NCBI GenBank assembly: GCA_005877695.1
Contig: VBOA01000007.1
Coordinates: 198,336-262,335 of the forward strand
DNA: 64,000 nucleotides
Direction: 5' to 3'
From: Gammaproteobacteria bacterium
Lineage (GTDB): Bacteria; Pseudomonadota; Gammaproteobacteria; Diplorickettsiales; Diplorickettsiaceae
Positions 19,602 through 29,214 of the stretch are shown here, one piece after another (the stretch's first letter is position 1; each line of letters begins with the position of its first letter). The notes beneath the pieces are model-generated. The model was not told the origin of the DNA. It was given only the letters and a program-made list of their open reading frames with translations, and ran no database searches. A program made the position numbers and the translations under genes.

Positions 19602-22600
19602 ATGAAAATACAACGATACAAGGGTAAAAAGATTCTGCTTTTAGGTTCAGGAGGTTTACGGATAGGACAAGCTGGAGAGTTTGATTATTCCGGATCACAG
19701 GCCATTAAAGCTTTAAAGGAAGAAAAAATTACTACCGTATTAATAAATCCTAATATAGCTACTATACAAACCGATGCAAATTTAGCTGATGAAATTTACT
19801 TGCAACCATTGAATTTTGATACTGTGAAACGGATTATTATTAAAGAAAAGCCTGATGGGATTTTATTAGGTTTTGGTGGTCAAACTGCACTTAATTTGGG
19901 TTTAGATTTAGAGGAAAAAGGAATATTAAAAAAATATAAAGTAGAAGTATTAGGAACGTCGGTAGAATCGATTCGTCAAACAGAAGATAGAGATCTTTTT
20001 AAAGCGGCTTTAGCAAAGATTAAAATTAAAACACCACTTAGTTTTGCTGTCAAAACTGTCGCAGAAGCGTTGAAAGCGGCTGAAAAGATCGGTTATCCCA
20101 TCATGTTACGGTCAGGTTTTTCTTTGGGAGGATTAGGTTCCGGAAAAATTGCTCATCGAGAAATACTTGAACAACGAGCCCAGGAAAGCTTAGCTACTGC
20201 ACCACAGATTTTAATCGAAGAATACTTATTTGGTTGGAAAGAATTTGAATATGAAATTGTTCGTGATCAAATGGGGAATAGATTAACAATTTGTAATATG
20301 GAAAATATGGATGCTATGGGTATTCATACTGGAGAAAGTATTGTTGTAGCGCCCGCACAAACCTTAAATAATGAGCAACACCAATTATTACGTAATATTG
20401 CTTTGCAAGTTGCTGAACATTTTAAGATTGTCGGAGAATGTAATATTCAATTTGCGATTAACCCTAAAAATGGCGATTACCGAGTTATAGAAATGAATGC
20501 ACGATTATCGCGTTCAAGTGCATTAGCATCTAAAGCAACTGGTTATCCATTAGCATTTATTGCTGCAAAATTAGCATTAGGCTATCAGCTTTATGAAATC
20601 AAGAATAGTGTTACGCAGAAAACGAGTGCTTATTTTGAGCCTGCTTTGGATTATATCGTGGTAAAAATTCCACGTTGGGATACACATAAATTAAAAGCTG
20701 CTGAAAGGACGATTGGTACTGAAATGAAAAGTGTCGGCGAAGTAATGGCAATAGGCCGTTCTTTTCCAGAAGCATTGCAAAAAGCAATAGGTATGCTAAA
20801 TAAGGGAGCAACTTGTTTAATGGATTATCCAGAGGTTATTGATAATCCCCGCAGAGAAATACAATCCGCTACTGATAGGCGTATATTTGCTTTATATCAA
20901 TTTTTGAAAAACGGTGGTTCTGCCAAACAAGCTGAAAGCTTATCCCAAATTGATTTTTGGTTTTTAGCACAAATTCAGCAATTAACAGAATTAGAAAAAC
21001 AATTAAATCTACAGAAGTTAAGCAAACATCTCTTACGCCAATTAAAACAAGCAGGTTTTTCAGATAGTTTTATTGCTAAGATAAAAAATAAGTCAATAAA
21101 GCAAATAAGGGCTTTACGTTTAAAATATGGAATCATACCTTTTGTGAAGCAAATTGATACTTTGGCTGGGGAATTTGCCGCGCAGACAAATTATCTTTAC
21201 TTAAGTTACCATGCTGTTGAACATGATATTGCTCCTGCTAAGCGCGCACCTATCATTGTATTGGGTTCTGGACCTTATTCGATAGGATCGTCTGTCGAGT
21301 TCGATTGGTGTGCAGTTAATACGGCAAAGACTTTGCGCCGTTTAAATGAAACGGCAATTATTATTAACTCAAATCCTGAAACAGTATCTACTGATTATGA
21401 TGAATCTGATCGATTGTATTTTGAGCAGCTTAGCTTTGAACGCGTACAAGATATTGTGGAGTTTGAATCTGCAAAAGGGATTATTGTTTCAGTCGGGGGC
21501 CAGATCGCTAATAATTTGGCAGTACCTTTAGCACAACAAGGTTATCATTTATTAGGTACCGATCCAAAATTTATTGATTATGCGGAAAATCGAGAAAAAT
21601 TTTCAGCCCTACTAAATACCCTTGATATTGATCAACCCTTTTGGGAAAAAGTTACAAGTTTGAGTAAAGCAAAAAACTTTGCAGCTAAAGTAGGTTATCC
21701 GGTGTTAATTAGACCTTCTTATATTTTGTCTGGATCGGCAATGAATGTGGTTTTTGATCCTGAGTCTTTAGATCAGCATTTAAAAGCTGCTGCTCATGTC
21801 TCACAGGAATATCCTGTAGTGATATCTAAGTTTGTTCAAGAAGCAAAGGAATTAGAAATAGATGGTGTTGCTCAAAAAGGGGATATTGTTATTGAAGCAA
21901 TTTCAGAACATATTGAGAATGCGGGTGTCCATTCTGGAGATGCGACGGTTGTATTACCACCCCAGAAGTTATACCTTGAAACCATACGTCGTACTAAAAG
22001 CATAGCGCGTAAAATTGTTAAGGCTTTACAGATCACTGGGCCATTTAATATTCAATTTATTGCTAAAAATAATGATATTCAAGTTATTGAATGTAATTTA
22101 CGAGCGTCAAGATCTTTTCCATTTGTTTCCAAAGTAACTGGCCATAATTTCATCCAAATAGCAACTGAAGTGATGCTGAATAAGCACAATTCAAAAAATT
22201 ATGAAACTCTAGAGCTTGATTATGTGGGAGTCAAAGCGGCACAATTTTCTTACAGCCGTTTAAAAGGTTCTAACCCTGTGGCTCAAGTTGAAATGGCATC
22301 TACGGGTGAGGTGGCTTGTATTGCAGAGGATTTACTAGAAGCTTTTTATAAAGCATGGTTGGCAACCGATCAACATATCGAGGAAAAAAAATTATTATTA
22401 AGTATTGCGGATAATTATAAGGTTAAACTTCTACCTTTGATAAAGCAACTCGATGAGCAAGGTTGGCTTATTTATAGTACAGAAGGAACGCATCAGTTTT
22501 TATCACAACAAGGAATAGCATCTTATTTTGTTAACAAAACTAGCGAAACTAAAAAACCGAATATCAGAGATTTAATTGCGCAACGCAAAATAGCTGTAAT

Positions 22601-22784
22601 CATCAATATACCAAGTTCAATGACAGGATTGCAGAAAACAGATGGATTTTTAATCCGCCGTTTAGCTATTGATCATCATATTCCTTTGATTACTAATGCT
22701 CAAATCGTACAGATAATTTTGCAATGCTTAGTTAGTTTGTGGGGCAAAGAATTGCCCGTGGATTCTTGGCAAAGTTTGGTTTGA
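19602..22784 (+). CDS. carB: Carbamoyl-phosphate synthase large subunit
   Basis: Duplicated ATP-grasp halves: LLLGSGGLRIGQAGEFDYSGSQ and IVLGSGPYSIGSSVEFDWCAV; EMNARLSRSSALASKATGYPLA. Confidence 0.98.
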   Translation: MKIQRYKGKKILLLGSGGLRIGQAGEFDYSGSQAIKALKEEKITTVLINPNIATIQTDANLADEIYLQPLNFDTVKRIIIKEKPDGILLGFGGQTALNLGLDLEEKGILKKYKVEVLGTSVESIRQTEDRDLFKAALAKIKIKTPLSFAVKTVAEALKAAEKIGYPIMLRSGFSLGGLGSGKIAHREILEQRAQESLATAPQILIEEYLFGWKEFEYEIVRDQMGNRLTICNMENMDAMGIHTGESIVVAPAQTLNNEQHQLLRNIALQVAEHFKIVGECNIQFAINPKNGDYRVIEMNARLSRSSALASKATGYPLAFIAAKLALGYQLYEIKNSVTQKTSAYFEPALDYIVVKIPRWDTHKLKAAERTIGTEMKSVGEVMAIGRSFPEALQKAIGMLNKGATCLMDYPEVIDNPRREIQSATDRRIFALYQFLKNGGSAKQAESLSQIDFWFLAQIQQLTELEKQLNLQKLSKHLLRQLKQAGFSDSFIAKIKNKSIKQIRALRLKYGIIPFVKQIDTLAGEFAAQTNYLYLSYHAVEHDIAPAKRAPIIVLGSGPYSIGSSVEFDWCAVNTAKTLRRLNETAIIINSNPETVSTDYDESDRLYFEQLSFERVQDIVEFESAKGIIVSVGGQIANNLAVPLAQQGYHLLGTDPKFIDYAENREKFSALLNTLDIDQPFWEKVTSLSKAKNFAAKVGYPVLIRPSYILSGSAMNVVFDPESLDQHLKAAAHVSQEYPVVISKFVQEAKELEIDGVAQKGDIVIEAISEHIENAGVHSGDATVVLPPQKLYLETIRRTKSIARKIVKALQITGPFNIQFIAKNNDIQVIECNLRASRSFPFVSKVTGHNFIQIATEVMLNKHNSKNYETLELDYVGVKAAQFSYSRLKGSNPVAQVEMASTGEVACIAEDLLEAFYKAWLATDQHIEEKKLLLSIADNYKVKLLPLIKQLDEQGWLIYSTEGTHQFLSQQGIASYFVNKTSETKKPNIRDLIAQRKIAVIINIPSSMTGLQKTDGFLIRRLAIDHHIPLITNAQIVQIILQCLVSLWGKELPVDSWQSLV

Positions 22785-22906
22785 AAAAAGAATAAATGAT
22801 ATTTCATTAAAGATTATTCTATGTTGTTGCTTAACTGAGCACTTTTAGAATTGTCTTATTAATTAGTATGAAAGTTTTTATTATTAGTTAAATTTATGAG
22901 TAAATT

Positions 22907-23821
22907 ATGTCAAAAGTGTTGAATAAAAAAGATATTATATCAATTCGTGATCTTTCTGAAATCGAAATAAAAACTATATTAAATCTAGCAAAAAAATTTA
23001 AGAAAAAACTACCTAAAAAATATTTACTAAATAAAATAATCGCCCACTGTTTTTTTGAACCTTCAACAAGAACTAGACTTTCCTTTGAAACAGCGACTTT
23101 ACGTTTGGGGGGGCAAATTATAGGTTTCTCTGGTAGTAAAAACTTATCAATAAAAAAAGGTGAAAATCTACAAGATACAATCAAAACGATTTCTTGTTAT
23201 GCAGATCTTATTATTATTCGCCATTCGCTCGAAGGATCCGCACGTTTAGCGGCAGAAGTTTCTGATAAACCAATCATTAATGCTGGGGATGGAGCAAATC
23301 AACATCCTACTCAAGCATTATCGGATTTATTTACATTACAAGAAGCACAGGGAGATTTGGAAGGATTATCTATTGCGTTTGTAGGTGATTTAAAATACGG
23401 ACGGACCGTGCATTCTTTAGTGCAACTTTGTGCATTATTTAATATGAGACTATTTTTAGTCTCACCTTCAATATTGGGATTGCCAGAGATAATATGCGAT
23501 GAATTAAAGCATAAAGGCATTAGATTTTCTTTTCATGCTAATCTTGATGAAGTAATTTCCAAAATTGATATTTTATATATGACTAGATTGCAACAAGAAA
23601 GATTTACTCAATCAGAGCATCAGTTATTTGAAAAACAATATATTCTTACGCTCGATAAATTAAAAAAAGTTAAATCTAATCTAAATATTTTACATCCTTT
23701 GCCGCGAGGACTTGAAATTGATAAAACCATTGATGAAACTCCTTATGCTTTGTATTTTAAACAAGTTACTAATGCAATTTATGTCAGACAAGCTGTTTTA
23801 TCTTTACTACTTGAAAAATAA
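22907..23821 (+). CDS. pyrB: Aspartate carbamoyltransferase catalytic chain
   Basis: FFEPSTRTRLSFETA, HPTQALSDLFTLQE, LHPLPRG. Confidence 0.96.
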   Translation: MSKVLNKKDIISIRDLSEIEIKTILNLAKKFKKKLPKKYLLNKIIAHCFFEPSTRTRLSFETATLRLGGQIIGFSGSKNLSIKKGENLQDTIKTISCYADLIIIRHSLEGSARLAAEVSDKPIINAGDGANQHPTQALSDLFTLQEAQGDLEGLSIAFVGDLKYGRTVHSLVQLCALFNMRLFLVSPSILGLPEIICDELKHKGIRFSFHANLDEVISKIDILYMTRLQQERFTQSEHQLFEKQYILTLDKLKKVKSNLNILHPLPRGLEIDKTIDETPYALYFKQVTNAIYVRQAVLSLLLEK

Positions 23822-23848
23822 CATTATAAGCGAATTTGGATTAAATCT

Positions 23849-24307
23849 ATGAGTAAAACTCGTTCTGTTTCCGCCATTGAGAATGGAGTCGTCATTGACC
23901 ATATTCCAGCAGGTCAATCCCTTAAAATTATCCGTTTATTACATGTTGTTAATAGTAAGCAACGAGTTACTTTGGGCTTAAATTTGCGGAGTACATCTTT
24001 AAAGTTGAAAGACTTAATTAAAATTGAAAACCGATTGCTTACTCCCCAAGAAATTGATCATGTCGCTATCTTTGCTCCAGGTGCTACGATTAGCCGAATT
24101 GAAAATTTTAAGGTAAGTATAAAAATTAATTGTGAATTACCTAAAACCATACGTGATGTACTCGTATGCCCTAATCTAAATTGTATTAATCATGTCGAGT
24201 CTAAGGGCTATTTTAAACTTGAAAGTTCTTCAAATCACGTAAAGTTACGTTGCTTTTATTGTGAAAAGCAATTTGACCGTGATCAAGTAGAAGAGATTTG
24301 CTTATGA
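23849..24307 (+). CDS. pyrI: Aspartate carbamoyltransferase regulatory chain
   Basis: VIDHIPAGQSLKI, Zn-binding CPNLNC...RCFYC; adjacent to pyrB. Confidence 0.95.
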   Translation: MSKTRSVSAIENGVVIDHIPAGQSLKIIRLLHVVNSKQRVTLGLNLRSTSLKLKDLIKIENRLLTPQEIDHVAIFAPGATISRIENFKVSIKINCELPKTIRDVLVCPNLNCINHVESKGYFKLESSSNHVKLRCFYCEKQFDRDQVEEICL

Positions 24308-25461
24308 TTGAGCTTAAAAAAAATAAATTATTAAAATTGCCTGGATTAATTGATCTCCATGTTCATTTTCGAACGCCGGGTATGGAGTATAAAGAGGATT
24401 GGAAAACTGCTGCCAAGGCTAGCATCAAAGGTGGCTATACTACCGTTTTTGATATGCCCAATACTATTCCGCCCACTGTTACTGAAATTGCTTTATTAGA
24501 AAAAAAGTCATTGATTGATGAGCAGTTAAAAGAAGTAGGAATACCTCTTCGTTATTATTTATTTTTCGGTGCTGATAAACACCATTTAAACGAAATAAAA
24601 AAAATAAAAAATAAAGCAATTGGTATTAAAGTATTTATGGGATGTAGCACGGGCGGATTGGTTATTGATGATGATGAAAGTTTACATTCTATTTTTAAGC
24701 TAGCGGCTAAAGAAAATATCTTAGTTGCAGTTCATGCGGAAGATGAGCAGCGGTTAAAAGACAATGCTAAAAAAATTTCTGGACCACAATCCTATTCAAT
24801 ACATTCTAAAATTCGTGATGAGTCAGCTGCTGAATTAGCCGTTGCAAAAGCAATTCAGCTTGTTCGTTTGTATGGAACTCGATTGTATATTTTACATGTT
24901 AGTACTTATCAGGAAATTGATTTAATTGCTCAAGCAAAAAAAGAGGGCCTTCCAGTTTTTGCAGAGACAACGCCACATCATTTATTTTTGAATACATCGG
25001 ATTATCAAAAACTAGAAGGTAAGGTGGTGATGAATCCTCCTTTACGAACTATTGAGCATCAAAAAGCATTATTTACCGCCATAAAATCCGGTATCATTGA
25101 TACAATAGGTTCGGATCATGCTCCACATACGTTAGAAGAAAAAGCTAAATCTTATGGGGCTTGTCCCTCAGGTGTCCCAGGTATAGAAACAACATTGCCA
25201 TTATTGTTTGAAGCCTATCACCAAAACTTGCTTTCTTTAGACAATATTTTGGATTTAACCTCTCGACGTGCAAAAAAAATATTTAATTTGCCCGATCATA
25301 CAGACGATTATGTGCTAGTGGATTTGTCTTTATCTAAAAGAGTTGAAGACAAAGATCTTAGTACGAAATGCAAATGGTCACCCTTTGCCGGGCGGCTTTT
25401 GAGAGGTTGGCCAGTTACTACAGTGTTGAAGGGGCATATCTATGATTTAAGCAAATTGTAA
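24298..25461 (+). CDS. pyrC: Dihydroorotase (type I, AllB/PyrC2-like)
   Basis: LIDLHVHFRTPG, GIKVFMG, VAVHAED, LHVST, GSDHAPHTLEEK: metal ligands appear complete. Start may be the ATG at 24304. Confidence 0.93.
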   Translation: MLMIELKKNKLLKLPGLIDLHVHFRTPGMEYKEDWKTAAKASIKGGYTTVFDMPNTIPPTVTEIALLEKKSLIDEQLKEVGIPLRYYLFFGADKHHLNEIKKIKNKAIGIKVFMGCSTGGLVIDDDESLHSIFKLAAKENILVAVHAEDEQRLKDNAKKISGPQSYSIHSKIRDESAAELAVAKAIQLVRLYGTRLYILHVSTYQEIDLIAQAKKEGLPVFAETTPHHLFLNTSDYQKLEGKVVMNPPLRTIEHQKALFTAIKSGIIDTIGSDHAPHTLEEKAKSYGACPSGVPGIETTLPLLFEAYHQNLLSLDNILDLTSRRAKKIFNLPDHTDDYVLVDLSLSKRVEDKDLSTKCKWSPFAGRLLRGWPVTTVLKGHIYDLSKL

Positions 25462-25516
25462 TTACATTTATACAAGAATTTTTGTTGGATTTTTTTAATT
25501 TGCAAATTCTTTTATC

Positions 25517-26404
25517 TTAAGAAGAATTTTTTTTAATTAATCCTTTTTTAAACCATGCCAAAGCTTGTAGCGGCTCTTCTAAATCTTCAGATAATTCTCC
25601 CAATTCTAGATAGGTTTCTAAATTAGAAGAATCGTAAATTAAACTTTTTTCTAAATAATCTCGTGCTTTTCCCCATAATTTCTGCTGCCTACAAAATCGA
25701 CCTAAGCTTAATAAAAGATAAGGGTCATCAGGATGTTTTTTTAGCCATTTTTCCGCTATTGCTAATTGCCGGGCAGGGTTTGCACTTTTTATAAGACTAT
25801 AAGTTGCAACAAGCGGGCCAAACCATTGTTTTTTTAGTTGTTTTATAATTAATGATTCGGCTTTGGCCTCTTCATGATGATTTATAAGCCCTTCAGCATA
25901 ATAATTTAAAAGTAAAGAATCTTTTTTTAATTTAGAGGGTAAATTTTTCCATATATTTTCGAGTGTCGATATATCGTAAATGTATTTTTCTTCACTTAAT
26001 AAATTTTCGTAACATTCTTGTTGCAATTGTTGAATTTGTTCTTTAGCTATCCAGGTTTTACTTTCTAATTGGGGTAAAATTTCTACAATATGATGCCAGT
26101 TTTGTGGTTTTTGATAAATTGCAGAAAAAAGACGTTGATCATTCAGTGCAGTCGTTTTTTGTAGGCGCTTTTTATATCGATCCTGATGCCATTTTTTTGG
26201 AAGCATTACTAAAAATTTAAAAAACCGAATTAAAAAGTAAATTAAAATAAAAGTAACGATTAAAATTAAAATAACCAACCATAATGGCATTTCTAAAGTA
26301 AGTTGATGCCAAGTAATTAACACATAACCTGGGTCAGCAGTTATTTTAACCCCGATCCAAACTGAAAGCGCAAGAACTAATAAAAATATAAAAAATCGAT
26401 ACAT
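25517..26404 (-). CDS. hemY: HemY-like membrane TPR protein
   Basis: Two N-terminal TM segments (VWIGVKITADPGYVLITWHQLTLEMPLWLVILI) and C-terminal TPR; follows hemX. Confidence 0.85.
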   Translation of the reverse strand: MYRFFIFLLVLALSVWIGVKITADPGYVLITWHQLTLEMPLWLVILILIVTFILIYFLIRFFKFLVMLPKKWHQDRYKKRLQKTTALNDQRLFSAIYQKPQNWHHIVEILPQLESKTWIAKEQIQQLQQECYENLLSEEKYIYDISTLENIWKNLPSKLKKDSLLLNYYAEGLINHHEEAKAESLIIKQLKKQWFGPLVATYSLIKSANPARQLAIAEKWLKKHPDDPYLLLSLGRFCRQQKLWGKARDYLEKSLIYDSSNLETYLELGELSEDLEEPLQALAWFKKGLIKKNSS

Positions 26405-27456
26405 TAAGAGGTTTCCTTTGGATTAGCGGAAATAACAGGAGTAGCATGAGTGCTGCTAGATGTTTTTTTCATAATCGAAATTGCCTCGAGTAAAGGGGTT
26501 AAATCGAGAGAAGGAGTTTGTAAATTAATTTGTTTTAACTGAGTAATATTTTGCAGGACCGTTTGTGTATTGAGGGAATTAGTTGCAAAATGACCCTTAA
26601 GGTTTTCTTGAATTTCTTGTAAGCTAGATTGATAAATAGAGGGTTCATGATGTATTAATGCCCATTGAGCTTGTTGCAATAATAAAAGTAAGTTATGTTG
26701 CAAATATTGCTGTTCTGTTTCTGGCAATAACGGTTCTATAGGTTTATTTAAGCGACGAATAATGATTAGTTGTCGGAAACTGTCAAGACTGTTTTTCAGC
26801 GCACGTGCCCATTTATTTTCCGGAAGATTATTAGTAGAAACTTCAGAATTGGGTTGGAGAGGAGCATTAGAAATAGGTAATAAGGGTAGTTGCGTAATTT
26901 GGAGCTTTAAAGATTGTAGCTGAGCTAAAATAGCATTTAAATCAATATGGGGTAAATTTTTTAGGTTAGTTAAATATTGAGTTAATAATTGATGAAGATT
27001 CTCTAATCGAATATCCGGGCTTATTATAGTGCTTAATTGTTGATCGGCTAGCGTCAATGCAGATAAAGCATTGTCGGCATCGTGAAAATAAACAAGGTTA
27101 TATTGAGCTAACTGAATGAGTTGACTAACATTAGCGAGCAAAATAGCATTATCGTTTGAAGAGAGTTTTTGCTCAATAAGATTTTGTAGTTGTAAGAGTT
27201 GTTGTTGACGATTTTTATCGTTGGCTTGATTTTGTGAAATCTGAGTTTGCAAAATAGATAGTTGGTTTTGATATTCGTTTAATCGTTCTCTATTCTTAAA
27301 CCAAAAATAATTTAAACCTAGAAATAAACCTATCCAAGGAATGATCAACAATCCTGCCGCGAGCCAAGCTATAAAACAGCTTTTTGGGCGTAAAGGACGG
27401 CTTTTTTTATTTTCTTTTTCTGTTTCTTCTAAGATGGGTGTGGGTTGTGATTCCAT
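26404..27456 (-). CDS. hemX: HemX-like uroporphyrinogen-III C-methyltransferase-related membrane protein
   Basis: N-terminal TM plus Q-rich coiled coil, LIQLAQYNLVYFHDADNALSALTLADQQL; between hemD and hemY. Confidence 0.85.
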   Translation of the reverse strand: MESQPTPILEETEKENKKSRPLRPKSCFIAWLAAGLLIIPWIGLFLGLNYFWFKNRERLNEYQNQLSILQTQISQNQANDKNRQQQLLQLQNLIEQKLSSNDNAILLANVSQLIQLAQYNLVYFHDADNALSALTLADQQLSTIISPDIRLENLHQLLTQYLTNLKNLPHIDLNAILAQLQSLKLQITQLPLLPISNAPLQPNSEVSTNNLPENKWARALKNSLDSFRQLIIIRRLNKPIEPLLPETEQQYLQHNLLLLLQQAQWALIHHEPSIYQSSLQEIQENLKGHFATNSLNTQTVLQNITQLKQINLQTPSLDLTPLLEAISIMKKTSSSTHATPVISANPKETS

Positions 27457-28262
27457 TGTGATTGCTCCTGCCAGGAAAACAGAGTTTTTAAGATAGCAGT
27501 ATTAGTTGCATTATCCGATATTAAGGGTGGTTTTACAAAACCTAGTTTCTTTGCACCGTCTTTCAGTCGAGAGCTAATAACAAGCAGTTGTTTTTTTAAT
27601 AAAATTGTTTGCCAGTAAGGATATAATAAACAAATTAAGTTTTTTAATCCGTTGTGACTCGTACAAATAATGACGTCAATTGTTTTTTGATCTGGGATAG
27701 CAGTGGATTTATCAATTTTGGGTAACTGTCGTTTATAAACGCTCAGGCTATCTACTTTAGCGCCACGAGCTTTTAAGCCCCGGGCTAAATACGATCGACC
27801 CCCTTCACCTTTGATGATTAAAATTTTTTTTTGGGTTATGTTTTTTAGCATAGCTAGGTTTAATAAGCCGTTACCACTAAAATCTTTTTTTGGGTAGTCA
27901 TGACAAGGTAAGTTACATTGCGTTAAAGCTAATGCTGTACCTGGTCCGGTGGCGAGGATTTTACTATTTTCTGGCCAAAAAGGGCAAATACGATGAATAA
28001 ATTTCGCTATATGGAATGCAGAATTCGGGCTAATAAAGATTACAAAGTCGTATTGGTTGAGTTTTTTTATGATTAATTCATTTTTTTTTATATTTTCGGT
28101 GGGGGTAATTTCTAGGGTTGGAAAATGAACGGCTACGCCCCCAGAATTCTGAATTTGAGCAATAAGATTCTGTGCTTGATGAGTAGGACGGGTAATGAGG
28201 ATATGTAAACCATGTAAAGATGCCATGGGCACCAAAATAGCGGTAATTTTAATCGAAGGCAA
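27429..28262 (-). CDS. hemD: Uroporphyrinogen-III synthase
   Basis: LITRPTHQAQNLIAQIQNSGG, ILIIKGEGGRSYLARGLKARGAKVDSLSVYKR. Confidence 0.88.
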   Translation of the reverse strand: MPSIKITAILVPMASLHGLHILITRPTHQAQNLIAQIQNSGGVAVHFPTLEITPTENIKKNELIIKKLNQYDFVIFISPNSAFHIAKFIHRICPFWPENSKILATGPGTALALTQCNLPCHDYPKKDFSGNGLLNLAMLKNITQKKILIIKGEGGRSYLARGLKARGAKVDSLSVYKRQLPKIDKSTAIPDQKTIDVIICTSHNGLKNLICLLYPYWQTILLKKQLLVISSRLKDGAKKLGFVKPPLISDNATNTAILKTLFSWQEQSQWNHNPHPS

Positions 28263-28359
28263 TAGGGTTCTATGATTAAAGAGCAGAAGAGGCCCGCTTG
28301 GAAAGGATTAATGATAGTGTTAACATGGAGATTAGATACATAAAATAAAAGAGAGTTCT

Positions 28360-29112
28360 ATGGCTACCACATTAAAACCTGGTTTGACTCTAGACTATCA
28401 GCGAAATGATGTTAAATCTCTTGAAAATAATCTCAGAGAATTGAAAGAATCGAAAGAATTGAAATTTGGTTTCCCTAATCTTTTTAATCAATTAAAAAAA
28501 TTAATCATCAATCTTATTTTGCTTATCCTTCAAAAAAAACCTAATAATAAAGAAGATATTACTAATATCAAGCTAATTTCATCCTTCAATGCTCTTGATT
28601 CTACTGAAAGAAGCAATTCTTTTATTCAATCTAAAATGAAGGAAGTTAAATCAATTGCGTTAGAGTATTTAAATCAGCAAAAAACCAATCGAGATAAACT
28701 TCAGAAAAAATTAAAAATTAATTCAAATAGGGTGAAGGATAAGAATGAAGCGGTTTTGAATCTTTTAGGTATATTTGACGAAATAACAGAAAAAAATTTT
28801 TCAGAACATGAAACAAAGCTACAAAAAAGTTATTCAATATTGAAAATGCAGGCATGGGGTGGCGAATCAAAAGAAGAGTTTCAAAATAGACTTATAGATT
28901 CAGTTGTTGATGCACGTATGAATGCTAAAAATATTTCCGATCTAGATTCAGTGAAAAATAATGAAATTCTTGCGGATATAGATGATGCTTATAAATATTT
29001 ACGTGAACATGCAATTCCTCTTCCAAAAGTCGCAGATGCATGCCGTAATAGAGATGAAGAAGATGAAACGGAAAGGTATACAAGTAAAAACTTTACACCA
29101 TCTCTGAGATAA
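28360..29112 (+). CDS. Hypothetical coiled-coil protein with acidic C-terminal segment (effector candidate)
   Basis: 250-aa ORF without recognised domain; C-terminus CRNRDEEDETERYTSKNFTPSLR. Confidence 0.6.
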   Translation: MATTLKPGLTLDYQRNDVKSLENNLRELKESKELKFGFPNLFNQLKKLIINLILLILQKKPNNKEDITNIKLISSFNALDSTERSNSFIQSKMKEVKSIALEYLNQQKTNRDKLQKKLKINSNRVKDKNEAVLNLLGIFDEITEKNFSEHETKLQKSYSILKMQAWGGESKEEFQNRLIDSVVDARMNAKNISDLDSVKNNEILADIDDAYKYLREHAIPLPKVADACRNRDEEDETERYTSKNFTPSLR

Positions 29113-29214
29113 AAATTTAATGACTAGATTTAACATCTTTATATACTCTATAAGTAGTATTTTTTTCTAATTGTGGTTTTCAGTTAGACTAGTATTTTTA
29201 TAAAAGCAATTTTT

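Noticed and set aside
22894-23184. Minus-strand ORF over pyrB
   Set aside because: Antisense of the conserved STRTR region; no independent support.
16716-25500. tRNA-Leu as integration site of a genomic island containing the pyr operon
   Set aside because: Looked by eye for a direct repeat of the tRNA 3' end near the distal boundary and for an integrase; saw neither.
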